Assembly: GCA_963823675.1 (NCBI GenBank)
Contig: CAWGMT010000021.1
Span: 310,001-374,000 of the forward strand
Origin: CAWGMT01 sp963823675
Lineage (GTDB): Bacteria; Planctomycetota; Planctomycetia; Isosphaerales; Isosphaeraceae
Direction: 5' to 3'
Length of the DNA stretch: 64,000 bases
Shown: piece after piece, positions 28,902-38,800 of the stretch
How the letters are laid out: each line of letters opens with the position of its first letter
How positions within the stretch are numbered: position 1 is the stretch's first letter
Made by a program: the position numbers and the translations under genes
Notes under the pieces: generated by a model
What the model saw: the letters and a program-made list of their open reading frames with translations, nothing else
Databases searched by the model: none
What the model was told of the DNA's origin: nothing

Positions 28902-29214
28902 CACCCGGTTCAGTCCATTAAGGATGAAGGATGAAGGATGAATCAGAGCTTCCGCAACAGCGTTTCGTTCATCCTTCATCCTTTAGCCTTTCCTCTATAT
29001 GACGGGCCAGGGTGCTTTTTCTTAGGGCGTACTCACTTTTCTAGACTACCTGCTCTGATCGGGAGTCACAAACGGTTGGCAGTGGATGGCAGCTCTAACG
29101 TGTCTGTGGCCAAGACGGCTTCCGGCAGCGGGCGCAGACCCGCCCTCTCGGGCTCGATGGCCCACCGTGCCGGCGCTGAGCTCACCGTGCACGGAAAATG
29201 GGAAAAAATGGGAC

Positions 29215-29355
29215 TGTGTGAGACTTTTTCGAAGGGCTCCAGTCCCATCTCGCAATGTTCGGCAATGAAACGCCGCGGTATCGGCAGCGCAGTCGGCTGT
29301 CATCGCAAGTTGTTTATCTAAAGGTTCTTGTGTCGTTAATTCGGCCGATTCCAGC
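29215..29355 (+). repeat. 140-bp direct repeat, copy 1
   Basis: Shares ordered blocks with 29953-30092: a 'cgaagggctccagtcccatct' type block, then 'gcgatgt-cggc-a-aa-cgcc-cgg', then 'cttgtgtcgt-aattc-gccgattcc'. The offset is about 738 bp. No open frame is conserved. Confidence 0.6.
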
Positions 29356-29450
29356 CCTTCTCGATTACCACGAAGGGGGCCATCAAGTCGCTTCGGGGCA
29401 TCTCCTAATCGATCGCGATGTCCCACGTTCAGCGCCGCAGTCCGGTCTGG
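29345..29450 (+). repeat. 'Gatgtcccacgt' block, copy 1 of 3
   Basis: Begins 'gccgattccagccc' and ends 'gatcgcgatgtcccacgttc'. Diverged copies lie at 30255-30355 and 31265-31365, about 900-1000 bp apart, all in the same orientation. Confidence 0.55.
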
Positions 29451-29689
29451 ATGAGCCGGATCGCTTCGTGGACCAAGAGCGGGCATGGTTCCAAACAGAG
29501 CTTACATCCGCGGCGTCCAACTGCATCGAGCCGGCTTCCGCACCAGGAGATCCTTGTCAAGTCGGCGAACGAACGCCGGAATTTGCCGTAACTCGAATCA
29601 AATCTTGTGCTTACAGGATACTCGCCGAGTCAGCGAAATTGGCTTCGTTCGGCGCATTTTCGCCGATTTCGCTCATCCCACTCATCTTG

Positions 29690-29960
29690 GCTATCGAGAC
29701 GGCTTCGGGCCGGGATCGCGACTCGATTGGCAGTTGAAGGTGCATCCAGTCGCACATCGTGCGCCACGATCCCCGACACATAGATGGCACATACTTGGCA
29801 TACTTGGCAGGTTCTGGCGCGTGGCAAGTATGCCGAGTATGCGGTTAGACGACGGAATAACCCGTCCAGCTCATCATTCCTGCCGGATCGCAACAACCGC
29901 TCTCGCCCCGGCTGCCGTCTTAGCCCTCGCGTCTGCAACTTCCGCCATGTGAGAATCGTT
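29690..29960. repeat. Double-hairpin interspersed repeat, copy 2
   Basis: Stem 29790-29809 pairs with 29822-29841 (18 of 20) around the same 12-base loop as copy 1. The flanking blocks before (gcttcgggccgggatcgcga) and after (gcaacaaccgctctcgcccc) are closely shared with copy 1. Where copies differ in the long stem, several differences keep pairing by way of G-U. Confidence 0.75.
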
Positions 29961-30092
29961 GTTCGAAGGGTTCCAGTCCCATCTCGCGATGTACGGCGAC
30001 AAAACGCCTCGGGGATCAGCGGCGCGCTGGGTGCTCGTCGGAACTTGCTGATCTTTTACCTCTTGTGTCGTCAAATTCAGCCGATTCCGGGC
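29953..30092 (+). repeat. 140-bp direct repeat, copy 2
   Basis: Second copy of the block at 29215-29355 in the same orientation, diverged by substitutions and small indels. It follows immediately after double-hairpin copy 2. Confidence 0.6.
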
Positions 30093-30139
30093 ATGGTTCA
30101 TCACTGGGTAACAGGTTCGGGTGACTGCGGTCGGCGGCC

Positions 30140-30232
30140 GGCGGGCGACGCCCCCAGGTCCGGGGCGGATGCTCTTGGGGGCTCACCCGCCGCTGCAGGC
30201 TCGACTCCGGACAACCACCCGTTGTCAGCCGC
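30140..30232. repeat. GC-rich repeat, copy 2
   Basis: Diverged copy of 4620-4712 with the shared core 'gcgacgcccccaggtccggg' and 'gctcgac', ending 'gttgtcagcc'. Same orientation as copy 1. Confidence 0.55.
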
Positions 30233-30537
30233 CACGTGACGACTTTGAACCAGGCCGATTCCAGCCCCTCACGAGCCCCGCGAATCGGGCTCCTGAATCG
30301 CCTCGGCGCGACTCGTCGTCGATCGAGATGTCTCACGTTCCTGGGCCGCAGACTTGCAGAGTTTTAACCACGGAACACGCAGCGCGGCCGAGCCGCAGCC
30401 AGATGGCCAGGGAGGGAATTCGGATTCTTAACCACGAAAGGCACGAAAACGGAAAGAATGTCAAGTTGGCGGTGCAGAACGATCAGCGTCCCCCGTCGGA
30501 ACCAGTCCAATTTGACCGGAGAGGGAATCCGGATTGG

Positions 30538-30682
30538 TAACCACGAATCACACGAATCTTACGAATGGGAGAGCGGCCTGGTGGGGATCGTTTGGCGAAC
30601 CGGTTGTGATCGTATGTCCTGACAAGCACTTGCTAGTCCAGGCTTCGATATTGATTCGTGAGATTCGTGGTATTCGTGGTTA
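30538..30682. repeat. 145-bp element with 29-bp terminal inverted repeats (MITE-like)
   Basis: The left end 30538-30566 and right end 30654-30682 are inverted repeats, matching at 26 of 29 positions. Each is built from repeated 'cacgaat' units. The 87-bp core holds no gene. A lone diverged end lies near 4022-4060. No target-site duplication is obvious. Confidence 0.6.
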
Positions 30683-30774
30683 ATCCGTTCGCGTCAGCGG
30701 TGCAACCGACACCGAGGTGAAAGTAGACCGGGCGCTTCTCTGTGTCGCAATTCGTTCCGTGTCGATCGGCACTT

Positions 30775-30812
30775 TCCGTGGTTGAAAAAATCGAGGAATT
30801 CTCAACCACGGA
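30775..30812. repeat. Perfect 11-bp palindrome 'tccgtggttga'
   Basis: 30775-30785 pairs exactly with 30802-30812 around a 16-base loop. Related 'accacgg' motifs occur near 30365 and 30430. Likely another short interspersed palindrome. Confidence 0.5.
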
Positions 30813-30949
30813 CAGCGGAGCGGGGCCAAGCCGCAACCAAATTGCCCATCTATACAATCTGTCGCCGCGCAAAGAAATCGAACGTTAGTAGAACAGACCA
30901 CGAAACAAAAGGCCGGACCGCCTATCATGCAGCAGACGTCCCTTACCGC

Positions 30950-31160
30950 CGCGAACAGCTCACGACATACTGCGCACATACTCGGCATACTGGGCACGCT
31001 TCTGCGCGCGCTCAGTATGCCGAGTATGTGCCGAGAATGCGGTTTGACGACGGAATAGCCCGTCGAACTCGCCATTCCTGCCAGATCGCAACAACCGCCC
31101 TCGGCCCGGTTACCGTCTCAACCCTCGCGTCCGCGACTTCCGCCATGATCGGCAGAACCG
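30950..31160. repeat. Double-hairpin interspersed repeat, copy 3
   Basis: Stem 30977-30996 pairs with 31009-31028 (18 of 20), with a 12-base loop of different sequence from copies 1 and 2. At stem position 7 copies 1 and 2 have T and this copy has C. Copy 1 pairs it with A and this copy with G, a compensatory change. The downstream tail (ttcctgcc...cgcaacaaccgc) is conserved. Confidence 0.7.
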
Positions 31161-31425
31161 CGTGAAACTGCACGAATCCGATCGCCTTGACGCGAGCTGA
31201 ATTCCAGACAGAGGTATAGATACCGTCCGCAGTGTTACCTCAAAAGGGGCTGTTTTGAACCATGCCCGATTCCGGGCGGCCCCGAGCCCCGCGAAACGGG
31301 CGATCGACTCGCCTCGGGGCGTCCCATGATCGATCGCGATGTCCCACGTACCAGCACCGGAGAATTGCTACGTTGCGGCACTGGGTGGCTGGGCAACCTG
31401 GAGCACGTCGTGCGCCTAATTAGAC

Positions 31426-31860
31426 CTATACAGCTACGTTGCCCGCGCTCGGTGAAGCGGTCAAATCGCGCGGCGCACGATTCGCCGTAAGTCTTTGGCT
31501 TGATGGCGGAAGAAAATTCGAAGGGTCGCGGGGACACTGCACACTGCGCTGGTGGGAGATCGATCGGGCTAACATTGGCGTCCGATCGAACCCAGACATG
31601 GTACGGGTTCCGCCGCTCGATCGGCTGGAGGGCTGGTCGGGACTACTGTCGAGTTCGGGCTCGGTCGACGGACCGATTTTTCCTGCGAGATGGACGCGGC
31701 CCAGGATCACCTGTTTGGTGCGAAGCTGCTCCACGCGCTGGCGGCACTGAACGCAGGCCTCGACGTGCTCGAGGATGGCGCTACGGGCTGGCTCGCGGCC
31801 GGCGATTGCCGGCAACTCCGCCATCTTGTCGCACGACGTCCGCAACGTTTCCGCGCTCAT
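31426..31860 (-). CDS. Possible small zinc-finger (anti-sigma-like) protein or N-terminal remnant
   Basis: Reading leftward from 31860 gives about 144 residues. Residues near the start contain ARSAILEHVEACVQCRQRVEQLR, an HxxxCxxC arrangement like the zinc-finger anti-sigma domain found at the N-terminus of planctomycete kinases and lipoproteins. The rest (Ser/Arg/Pro-rich) has no recognisable fold and could be out-of-frame reading after a break. It may therefore be the first 60 codons of a lost larger gene. The start codon is uncertain (ATGs at 31872, 31863 and 31860). Confidence 0.35.
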   Translation of the reverse strand: MSAETLRTSCDKMAELPAIAGREPARSAILEHVEACVQCRQRVEQLRTKQVILGRVHLAGKIGPSTEPELDSSPDQPSSRSSGGTRTMSGFDRTPMLARSISHQRSVQCPRDPSNFLPPSSQRLTANRAPRDLTASPSAGNVAV

Positions 31861-32045
31861 CATGCAAATCATCCTTGATCCAACTTTTCCGACGTCCTAC
31901 ATTGCCCCGCCAGAGCAAAGCGGGGGACGCCTCCTGACCCGACCAAGGAAGAAGAAAGGGAAAACAAAACTGGCTCGCCTCAGGCGGTGGAAATGCCATG
32001 TGGCGCAACCTGGCGATCGTCCGTGGGGATCGAAGGATCGCCGTT

Positions 32046-33920
32046 TCAATGTCTCGATTTCTGCGGTAGCCGCAGCCGTTTTTCTTCGATCAGTTGGTCG
32101 ATCGCTTCAAATAGTTCCACTTCGAATCCCTTGTCCAGGTCCAGCTTGCTTCCGTTGAACGAGTAACAGATATTGATTCCATCACCTCGAAATTGCAGCC
32201 CACTGCTGATGTTGGACCATGAGCCCCCGAACGCTTGATTCCTGGACCCGTCGTCTCGCGGATCTCCCATCTGAAAAAAGCAACGCATGGTCGTGCAAAG
32301 CGCCGGCATCGACACGCACATGCGATACTTCTCGGGATCTTCCATGATCAGCCCGTTCCAAAGTTGTGGGGGCTCGCCCTTCTGCCTTGCCCCTTGCCGG
32401 ATCCACCTCAACTCCTTGACACCGTATGGGGCACATAGGTCATGGCGCAGATAATCGACATAACTCTTTCCGGAGACTTTGGCGACGACGCACTTCAGCG
32501 AGTTGTAACCGAAGCTGTCGTAGAGCGACTTCGTCCCGGGCGTCCACGCCAGCTCCTGCACCATGACGTAAGAGAGCAGGGTTTCCGACTCGATGGGAAA
32601 CTTCGTGCCGTTTGCCGCCTGCCAGGCCCGATCCACCGGCTCACCCTGCCAGCCCGCCGAACTGTCGAGGAGATGCTGAAGAGTGATGTCCCAGACGCGC
32701 CGGTCGATAATTTTGCCGGCCGGTTTGATCTCGAGCAGTTTGAGCACCGAGTCATTCAGACTGAGATTGCCGCTTCGGGCCAACTGCTTGATCGCGCTGG
32801 CGGTGAGGTGCTTGTCGCAGCTTGCGAGGCCCATCGGGGTGTCCGCGTGGAGCGGCAGCTTGTGGTCGTCGTCGCTCCATCCGTAGCCGCGCGAATAGAG
32901 GATGTGCGCATCCCGTCCGCGGCCGACTGCCAGCGCGGCCGCGGAGAGACCGCTACCATTCATGTATTTCAGCATGACCGCATCGAGCAGATCGACGCCG
33001 GGAGCATATTTTCCGGACACAGGGGTCCCAAGGCCGACCACCCCAGGCTGTTTCTCCGGGTAGTCTCCCCTCGGGTCGAAGTGTTCGACGGCCAATCGTC
33101 TGTCGTGACGCAGCGTAAGTCGCTCCAGTTTGTCTTCCTCGTTGAAGGTGAGCAGCAGCCTGCCGTCCCTCCGCTCGATTTGACCTGTCAGTTTCACGTC
33201 GTTGGCGGTACCCCGCATTTTACCACCTTTGTCGAAAGTGTAGATGCGAACTCCGCCATGGCCGTAGATGATCGTCCACTCCCCTGCCAGGTCCCGGATC
33301 TCGACGCTAGGAGCTGATTCCCAGACCGGTGTCGTCGCTTTCCGCCGAATGCCGATGCCGGCCACCCTGGGCTGCTTCGCCGGGAAGTCTGCTTTGGGGT
33401 CGAAGTGTTCGACTTTCAAACGCCCGTCGGACCCCAGCGTGAGCCGCTCCAGTTTGTCTTCCTCGTTGAAGGTGAGCAGCAACATGCCGTCCCTCCGCTC
33501 GATTTGTCCCGTCAATTTGTAGGACGAGATCCACTTCGAATCCTCAAGGTTCCCCCTCATTTTGCCATCCTCGTCGAAGATGTAGACGCGGACGGAGCCA
33601 TGGCCGTAGGTGATCTTCCACTCCCCCGCCAGGTCCCGGATCTCGACGCCGCTCCTTGCTGGCTTATTCTCCGGGAAGCCTCCCTCCTCAGCGACTACTC
33701 GCTCGGGCGGCAGCGCTTCCACCTCCATCTCGCGAAAACGGACCAGCGTTTTCGCAACGGGATGTTGGGGTGCAACCAGTTTATCCAATGCCCCATTGGG
33801 ATCATTGTCGGCTCTTTTCAATTGCGAGATCTGCGCGATCGAAGCGGCCGTTGCAATTAGCGCTATATATGAAAACATAAAATCATATCGGTTTAATGAG
33901 TTTGAAAACGTAGCAGCCAT
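32046..33920 (-). CDS. Membrane-anchored serine hydrolase (beta-lactamase fold) with duplicated N-terminal domain
   Basis: 624 residues from the ATG at 33920. One N-terminal membrane helix (FMFSYIALIATAASIAQI), then two tandem copies of a domain of about 90 residues (each VEIRDLAGEW..YGHG..R.Y.FD..GKMRG, LTGQIERRDG, LLTFNEEDKLERLTL, HFDP). The C-terminal class C beta-lactamase-like domain follows (LDAVMLKYMNGSGLSAAALAV). The nucleophile motif SxxK is present as SCDK (codons 32811-32822). The second motif, usually YxN (YSN), reads YDS, so catalysis may be altered. The frame stays open upstream into integrase sequence (see the next entry); GGGA before 33920 supports this start. Likely a periplasmic esterase or peptidase. 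Confidence 0.7.
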   Translation of the reverse strand: MAATFSNSLNRYDFMFSYIALIATAASIAQISQLKRADNDPNGALDKLVAPQHPVAKTLVRFREMEVEALPPERVVAEEGGFPENKPARSGVEIRDLAGEWKITYGHGSVRVYIFDEDGKMRGNLEDSKWISSYKLTGQIERRDGMLLLTFNEEDKLERLTLGSDGRLKVEHFDPKADFPAKQPRVAGIGIRRKATTPVWESAPSVEIRDLAGEWTIIYGHGGVRIYTFDKGGKMRGTANDVKLTGQIERRDGRLLLTFNEEDKLERLTLRHDRRLAVEHFDPRGDYPEKQPGVVGLGTPVSGKYAPGVDLLDAVMLKYMNGSGLSAAALAVGRGRDAHILYSRGYGWSDDDHKLPLHADTPMGLASCDKHLTASAIKQLARSGNLSLNDSVLKLLEIKPAGKIIDRRVWDITLQHLLDSSAGWQGEPVDRAWQAANGTKFPIESETLLSYVMVQELAWTPGTKSLYDSFGYNSLKCVVAKVSGKSYVDYLRHDLCAPYGVKELRWIRQGARQKGEPPQLWNGLIMEDPEKYRMCVSMPALCTTMRCFFQMGDPRDDGSRNQAFGGSWSNISSGLQFRGDGINICYSFNGSKLDLDKGFEVELFEAIDQLIEEKRLRLPQKSRH

Positions 33921-33956
33921 TGTTCCCATCCTCAAAAATTGAATAATTATTTGCGT

Positions 33957-34166
33957 TTGGATCGAAATCCGCTCGACGATGTTCCGCGTCACCTTCTTCT
34001 GCCGCCGGTCGTAATGCCCCGTCGTTCGCGGCTCCGCATGCCCGGCCAGATATTGAACTTTCTCCAACGGCACGCCGAGCGTCAAGAGGTCGGTGATCGC
34101 CGTCACGCGAGACGAGTGAGGTGACAGCCGCTCCGGCACCCGGCCCGGAAGCCTGCCATGATCGCC
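33957..34166 (-). pseudogene. Tyrosine recombinase C-terminal fragment, in frame with the hydrolase
   Basis: The reading frame upstream of the serine hydrolase encodes LSPHSSRVTAITDLLTLG, then VPLEKVQYLAGHAEPRTTGHYDRRQ and KKVTRNIVERIS. This is the end of a phage-type integrase, with HxxR, the GH motif and the catalytic Tyr in order. The N-terminal three quarters are absent. There is no stop between this fragment and the hydrolase, so a read-through fusion is possible in principle, but the hydrolase has its own start and membrane anchor. Confidence 0.7.
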
Positions 34167-34326
34167 TCCGTGCGATCGATTCGAGCTCACAAAAGGCGTG
34201 GCGTTTAGCCTGAAACCGCCGATGAGGACAGGCAGCGCCTACTTGACAGCATCGGCTGCGACTTCGTCAATTGGGCAGACCGTCGAAGAGTCCCAGCAAG
34301 TTGCAACAACTCGCACGACTCCGAGG

Positions 34327-34464
34327 ATGCCAGTCGTGACGATTGCACGCGCGCATTTGGTGGACCCCGCCGTCACCGGTTGGTACCACGGCATCACCCG
34401 CTGTGTCCGCCGCGCTTTCTTGCTCGGCGAAGGTGAGGGCGACCGCATTGGCTGGGCTCCGTGA
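34327..34464 (+). pseudogene. Y1-type transposase N-terminal fragment
   Basis: From the Met codon at 34327: MPVVTIARAHLVDPAVTG, then WYHGITRCVRRAFLLGEG. This matches the N-terminus of the larger REP-associated transposase-like family (VDP..TGyYHcisRCVRRAFL). After about 40 codons the sequence becomes unrelated. A different RAYT subfamily is represented at 13839 and 49441. Confidence 0.6.
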
Positions 34465-34593
34465 CCCGTCGCAGACCGACCAAAGGAAGGTTGGTCTCCA
34501 CCAGTGGCACCGGCACAATGACATCTGCCTGTACTCCAAAATGTTCGGCCTTTTGAGCAAACCCGGCTTGCTGGCTGCCGCTGCGGATTCGCG

Positions 34594-34827
34594 TTACGGG
34601 TGATTGTTGGGGTCGTCAACCGAAAGCCCCTCGGCCACGGCGGCGGCGTTGAGGTCGGCATCGGCGGAGAGCAGCGTCAGCGACGGGATCTGGGAATGCA
34701 CCTGAAGGGCCGCCGCGAGCTGCACCGCGTCGTAGCCACGCAAGGCGTGCCTTCTTGCAAGCGTGGCGGCGTGGTCTACCAGTCCGGCTGAAACCTCGAC
34801 GATGACGTATTGGTGGGCGAAATCGAC
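34594..34827 (-). pseudogene. PIN-domain (VapC-like) toxin, C-terminal fragment
   Basis: The last 75 or so codons read AHQYVIVEVSAGLVDHAATLA, then RRHALRGYDAVQLAAALQV, then LLSADADLNAAAVAEGLSVDDP and stop at 34594-34596. The RGYDAVQLAAAL helix and SAD..LN..A..EGL tail are typical of PIN ribonucleases. The N-terminal half with the first catalytic Asp is missing; in its place upstream is a methyltransferase fragment. No antitoxin is visible. Confidence 0.65.
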
Positions 34828-34842
34828 GTGGAATATCCGCCC

Positions 34843-35115
34843 GCAAGTCGGGCCAGTAGAAGTGAGTTTCGACAGCGGTGGCGAGAGCAAACATCTGGTC
34901 GGGGAACGGCAGGTGCGAAGCCGAACCGTGGAGAATTTCGACTCGTCGCGACTTGATGCACGCCTCGTTCGTCTTCCGGGATGCAGCAACAACCGTTTCC
35001 GACGAATCCAAACCGTAAACCTTGCCCTTCGTGGCGATTGCAGCCAGTTTGTGAATGGTCCTGCCTCCGCCGCAACCGATATCGAGAATCGCGGCGTCGC
35101 TGTCGATCGAAACAT
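34843..35115 (-). pseudogene. SAM-dependent methyltransferase, central fragment
   Basis: Reading leftward from 35115: VSIDSDAAILDIGCGGGRT, then GKVYGLDSSETVV, then HLPFPDQMFALATAVETHFYWPDLRADI. This covers the class I methyltransferase SAM-binding motif (DIGCGGG) to motif III and then stops making sense at about 34843, where PIN-toxin sequence begins in another frame. No start codon with a ribosome-binding site is visible. Confidence 0.65.
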
Positions 35116-35838
35116 GCTGGTGAATTACGCAGCGCGGGCCGGTCACGATACTACAGGCACCTGGCAGCCTCCAGTGGCCAGTCCCATTCGACAGCGGACA
35201 CACCTCGTCCCGTTTTCAACCCGTCAGGGCACTTCCCTTTGCGATCAATTCCCATTTACCATGCCGTCGTTGTTCGCGCGTCGGTCCGACGACACCGAAG
35301 CATCGAGCAGGGGCGTTGGCGCGTCGGTCGATCCGACCGAAGCGTGCAACGATGTGACAATCCAAAGGGATGAGAGTGACACCACCCAATGAGCCGCTGA
35401 TGTTGCAGTGCCATTGCGAATCGGGCGTAAAGTCTGATTGTTGCTTGGAGGAGGTCGTTCCCAAGTAGTAAAGAAACCCGTGAGAGGCCAGTCTGACTTG
35501 CCGTAGATTTGTTGCCTGAGTTTCTTAACAAACGAAAGAAGGACTTTATGGGAGCGAGAAGAGACGGCTTCCAGATGGTAAGAAAAAGGGCCGTTTGATT
35601 GATGACCGCCGAAGCACGTAAGGAAATCGATTGGCGACCGATGAGAGAGCCACGAATAAAGAAGCCGTGGGTTTGAATGACGTCCCCCCAGCGCTAGAAG
35701 CACCACCCAATCCTGAAGTCGATCGATGCCCCGAACTCCGTGTGGCGCCGCGCCCGCGCGCGTCGGTGTCGTCGGACCGAATCATGAGCTGGCGATGACG
35801 ACCTGACGCGGGGAGCGAATCGCAGCTCGCTGTCGCGG
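35116..35838. other. 700-bp spacer with short palindromes
   Basis: No gene is recognised. It contains the left copy of the 25-bp repeat (35319-35343) and a degenerate relative near 35755-35780. Confidence 0.5.
35319..35343. repeat. 25-bp direct repeat, left copy
   Basis: Identical over 25 bp to 39621-39645, with an internal palindrome (TCGGTC-gatcc-GACCGA). The pair brackets the kinase and truncated sigma genes. Confidence 0.8.
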
Positions 35839-38800
35839 TTATTTCCCGTCTGCCGTAGCCGGCGCGGGGGGCGGGTCGAAACCGATCATCGCTTTGGCTT
35901 CCTTGTATGCCAGCCAAAGAACCAGGTGGTCGGAGGTCGCTCCATCGAGCAGCGGGCTCTGTTCGTCCTTGGGAAGCGGCTTCATCTTGGCCGCGGCCTC
36001 GGTCGCCAGCTTGCGTGCCTCGTCTTTCTTGCCTTGCTGAAACAGGCTCATGGCGCGATAGAACGCCGCGATCCCCGCCGCGTTGACATCCTTCCCGGCC
36101 TTCGAGGCGGCGACGAGGGCCTCGTCGGCGGCGGCGAAGTGGCCGTTGCGAAATTCGGCCATGCCGAGGGCCAGCAGTTCCCACTCCCCCTTGTTGAGCT
36201 CCACGGCCTTGCGTCCGAGGGTCAGGACGGCTTCGAGTTCCGCCGGGTCGTTCGAGGGTCGCAAGGCACCGGCTTGTGCCGCGCCGCGTGCTGTGACCGA
36301 GTCGTTGGTTCCCTTGTCGAACGCGAGGAAACGCTTCCGGGTCACGGCGTAGGCCTCGTCTTGTCCGAACCAAGCCTGAAGAGCGGCGATCTGACTGGAA
36401 CTCGCCGTATCCTTCAGGTTGCCGGCTTTTTCCAGAAGCGCCAACGCCGCCTTCGTGCGTCCGGCGGCCAGATAGCCGATGGCCAGGTTGTGCATGCTGG
36501 TGAGCGTGTCGGGGTGGCCGGGCCCGAGCTTGGTCTTCTGAATGCCCAGCGTCTCCTCACGGAGCTTCAGGGCGTCGGCGTGCCGACCGAAGGATTCGTA
36601 GATGTTGGCCAGGTTAATCATGGTCGCGAGCGTCTCGTGGTGGTCGGGGCCGAGCCTGGTCTTCTGAAGGGGTAGCGTTTCCTCGCGGAGCTTCAGGGCG
36701 TCGGCGTGCCGGCCGACGGCGGCGAGAAAGGCGGCCACATTGCGCATGCTATTGAGCGTTTGGGGGTGGTCGATGCCGAGCTTGGCCTTTCTCAGGGCCA
36801 GCGCCTCTTCTCCGAGCTTGAGGGCCTCGGCGTGCCGACCGACGGCGGCGTATTGGGCAGACAGGTTGTGCATGCTCCGGATCGTTTCGGGATGCTCGGG
36901 GCCGGGCTTGGTCTTCATCAGGGCCAGCGCCTCTTCTGCAAGCTTGACGGCCTCCGCGTGCCGGCCCAGGTTGGCGTAGCCGAGGACCAGGATTTGCATG
37001 CCGGTGAGCGTTTCGGGATCGTCTGGGCCGAGCTTGGCCTTCAACAGGGCCAGCGTCTCTTCCGCGAGCTTGACGCCCTCGGCCGGCCGGCCGAGGGCGA
37101 GGTAGCTGAGGGCCAGATTGCCCATGCTCGCGATCGTGTCGGGGTGGTCGGGGCCGAGCTTGGCCTTCCTCAGGGCCAGCGTCTCTTCGCGGAGCTTGAG
37201 GGCCTCGGCCGTCTGGCCGAGGTCCGAGTAGACGACGGACAGCCGGTTCATGATCCAGAGCGTGTCGGGGTGGTCGGGGCCGAGCTCCCGGGTGTATAGC
37301 GACCGAGCCGCCTCGAATTGCCCCATCGAGATCTCCGGCTTCCCCAGGAAATGGAAGGATGTTCCGATCGTCCGGCGCAGGCGGGCTTCGGTCAGCGGTT
37401 TGTTCCGGAATCTCGTCTCAATCGAGGGCAACGCGGCCCCGATGGCGTCGGCCAGCTTCACGTCATAGCCCAGGCCGCCTGCCTGACCCTTGGGGCGAGC
37501 GGCGGCGAAGACATTGTCCTCGACGAATCCGAGGACGTCCTCGACGGTCTCCTTCGCCTTCCTCTCCTCCTCTGCGGCCGCTAGGGCCTTCTTGGTGGCA
37601 AGCCGCTCTTTCTCGGCCGCCTCCAGGGCCTCCTGCTTGGCGAGACGTTCTCCAAGTTCGCGTTTGTTCGCCAGCCCCTCCTGCCTCTTGGCCTCAAAGA
37701 GCCCCAGCGTCGTCCCCGTCACGCCAGCCACCAGCGCTAGCAGCACCAGGCTCGCGGCGATCACTCCCGCGCGGTTCCTCCTAACGAACTTCCGCAGCCG
37801 ATACGACCGGCTCGGCGGCGCTGCCAGCACCGGCTCGTACGCCAGGTGCCTGCTGATGTCCGCTGCGAAACCGTTGACCGTCTCGTACCGTCGAGTGCGG
37901 TCCTTCTCCAGAGCCTTCATCACAACCCAGTCAAGGTCTCCCTGCACGCCCGCTTCAATTGCGCCGGGTCGATGTTGCGGCTGGCCGCGATGTTCGGCAG
38001 GGCCTCCGCCTTGCTCACCTTGGTGCTCGGCCTGCTGGGGTCGACTTCCCGCACCATCCGCAGCATTTCCAGGATTGCCCCACGTTTGAACTGCTTCGCG
38101 TCGATCGGCGGCGAACCGGCCAATAGCTCGTAGAGGATCACGCCGAGCGCGTAGACGTCGGTCCGGGTGTCGATATCCATCGACGACGGGTCGGCCTGCT
38201 CCGGTGACATGTAAGTCGGTGTGCCGACGATCGCGCCGGTGTCGACCAGGCTCATGTCGGTCAGCTTCTGCTCCGTCGCCTTGGCGACGCCGAAGTCGAT
38301 GACCTTGGGGGTGGGGCGTCCGTCCACCTCGCTGACCATCACGTTGGAGGGCTTGAGGTCGCGGTGAATGATCCCCTTCTGGTGGGCGTGCTGCACGGCC
38401 TGGCAAACCGAGACGAACAGCTCCAATCGCGCCCGCACCGAGAGCCGCCTCTGGTCGCAGTACTCGGTGATCGGCTTCCCTTCGACAAGCTCCATCACGA
38501 AGAACGGCTGGCCCGCCGCGGTGGTGCCGCCGTCGTAAACCCGCGCGATGTTCGGGTGGTCCATCAGGGCCAGTGCCTGGCGCTCGGCGTCGAACCGGGC
38601 AAGCACCGCGCGGGAGTCCATGCCGATCTTGATCAGCTTGAGCGCGACTTGCCGCTTGACCGGTTGAGTTTGCTCGGCCCGGTAGACGGTGCCCATCCCC
38701 CCCTCCCCAAGAGGTTCGAGAAGCGTGTACCGGCCGGCAATGACCTGGTCCGCGACGCGTTTTGCTGAGCGTTCGGCCCGAGCCTCCTCCTCGTGCTTGG

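Larger units (their letters stand above)
28902..31425. other. 2.5-kb gene-free region made of decayed repeats
   Basis: No convincing gene on either strand. The stretch is a patchwork of at least five repeat types: two copies of a 140-bp direct repeat, three copies of a block ending in 'gatgtcccacgt', two copies of the double-hairpin repeat, one GC-rich repeat, a 145-bp element with inverted ends and several 'accacg' palindromes. All copies are diverged, which suggests age. Confidence 0.7.
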
